Below, in pieces: positions 5,109 to 5,244 of a DNA stretch of 5,244 bases; position 1 is the first letter of the stretch; every line of letters starts with the position of its first letter. This stretch comes from JBBDMC01 sp964441935 (GTDB lineage Bacteria; Pseudomonadota; Alphaproteobacteria; Rhizobiales; Kaistiaceae), in the NCBI GenBank assembly GCA_964441935.1, contig CAYTXI010000141.1:1-5244 (forward strand). Direction: 5' to 3'. The position numbers and the translations under genes are program-made. The notes under the pieces are model-generated. The model saw only the letters and a program-made list of their open reading frames with translations. It was not told the origin of the DNA and made no database searches.

Positions 5109-5244
5109 ATGAGCGGAACGGTGGATACGGCGATGAGCGAAGGCGCGTGGCCGCACGTCGTCATCGTCGGCGCTGGGTTCGGCGGACTTGCGTGCGCGCG
5201 CGGGCTCGGCGGCGCACCGGTCAGGGTCACCGTCATCGACCGCA
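5109..5244 (+). CDS. FAD-dependent pyridine nucleotide oxidoreductase, type II NADH dehydrogenase-like, N-terminal part (runs off right edge)
   Basis: Forty-five codons are visible. Residues 16-33 form a Rossmann strand-turn-helix (HVVIVGAGFGGLACARGL) with the FAD-binding GxGxxG at 21-26. The second strand VTVIDR places Asp44 where FAD ribose is usually bound. The wording resembles type II NADH:quinone oxidoreductases of proteobacteria, single-subunit peripheral membrane enzymes, but other two-dinucleotide-binding flavoproteins share this N-terminus. GAAGG (5099-5103) overlaps the end of the preceding stop codon and lies 5 bases before the ATG; a second in-frame ATG at 5133 is a weaker alternative. 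The 9-base gap to the beta-propeller gene indicates co-transcription. The family call is good; the specific enzyme is tentative because most of the gene is missing. Confidence 0.85.
   Translation, partial: MSGTVDTAMSEGAWPHVVIVGAGFGGLACARGLGGAPVRVTVIDR

Overview
The window is GC-rich DNA with strongly G/C-biased third codon positions. Several upstream regions carry promoters close to the alphaproteobacterial housekeeping consensus (CTTGAC, 17 bases, CTATAT). This points to a chromosomal segment of an alphaproteobacterium, probably Rhizobiales-like; the genus cannot be told from the sequence. No RNA gene, insertion sequence, CRISPR array or phage signature was seen.

Layout. Region A (1-1784) is a divergent pair of transcription units. 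On the minus strand, an alpha/beta hydrolase is followed one base later by a TetR-type regulator cut by the left edge. On the plus strand is a VOC-superfamily metalloenzyme whose His/His/Glu spacing resembles extradiol ring-cleavage dioxygenases. The space between them holds an AT-rich cluster of overlapping inverted repeats on the -10 of the hydrolase promoter, which is probably the TetR operator. Region B (1785-2092) is a 308-base gap between converging genes with no convincing gene. Region C (2093-2950, minus strand) holds a LysE/RhtB-type exporter. Upstream of it is a 45-codon membrane-protein reading frame that lacks any ATG, GTG or TTG start but has a well-placed Shine-Dalgarno before an ATC codon and an excellent promoter. 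Region D (2977-5244, plus strand) is an apparent operon: a COG0523 (CobW-like) metallochaperone GTPase with a His/Asp-rich metal-binding loop, a WD40-like beta-propeller protein, and the first 45 codons of a type II NADH dehydrogenase-like flavoprotein.

How the genes may work together. In region A the regulator probably represses its own operon. A ring-cleaving dioxygenase beside a hydrolase would fit a small aromatic meta-cleavage module, but that is inference. In region D the GTPase probably handles zinc or another divalent metal. The propeller protein may be its partner or client, since the two genes are 48 bases apart in the same frame. No complete, clearly undescribed system is visible. 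The best leads are the operator/promoter architecture at 1121-1165, the non-canonical-start small membrane gene upstream of the exporter, and the GTPase/beta-propeller pair.
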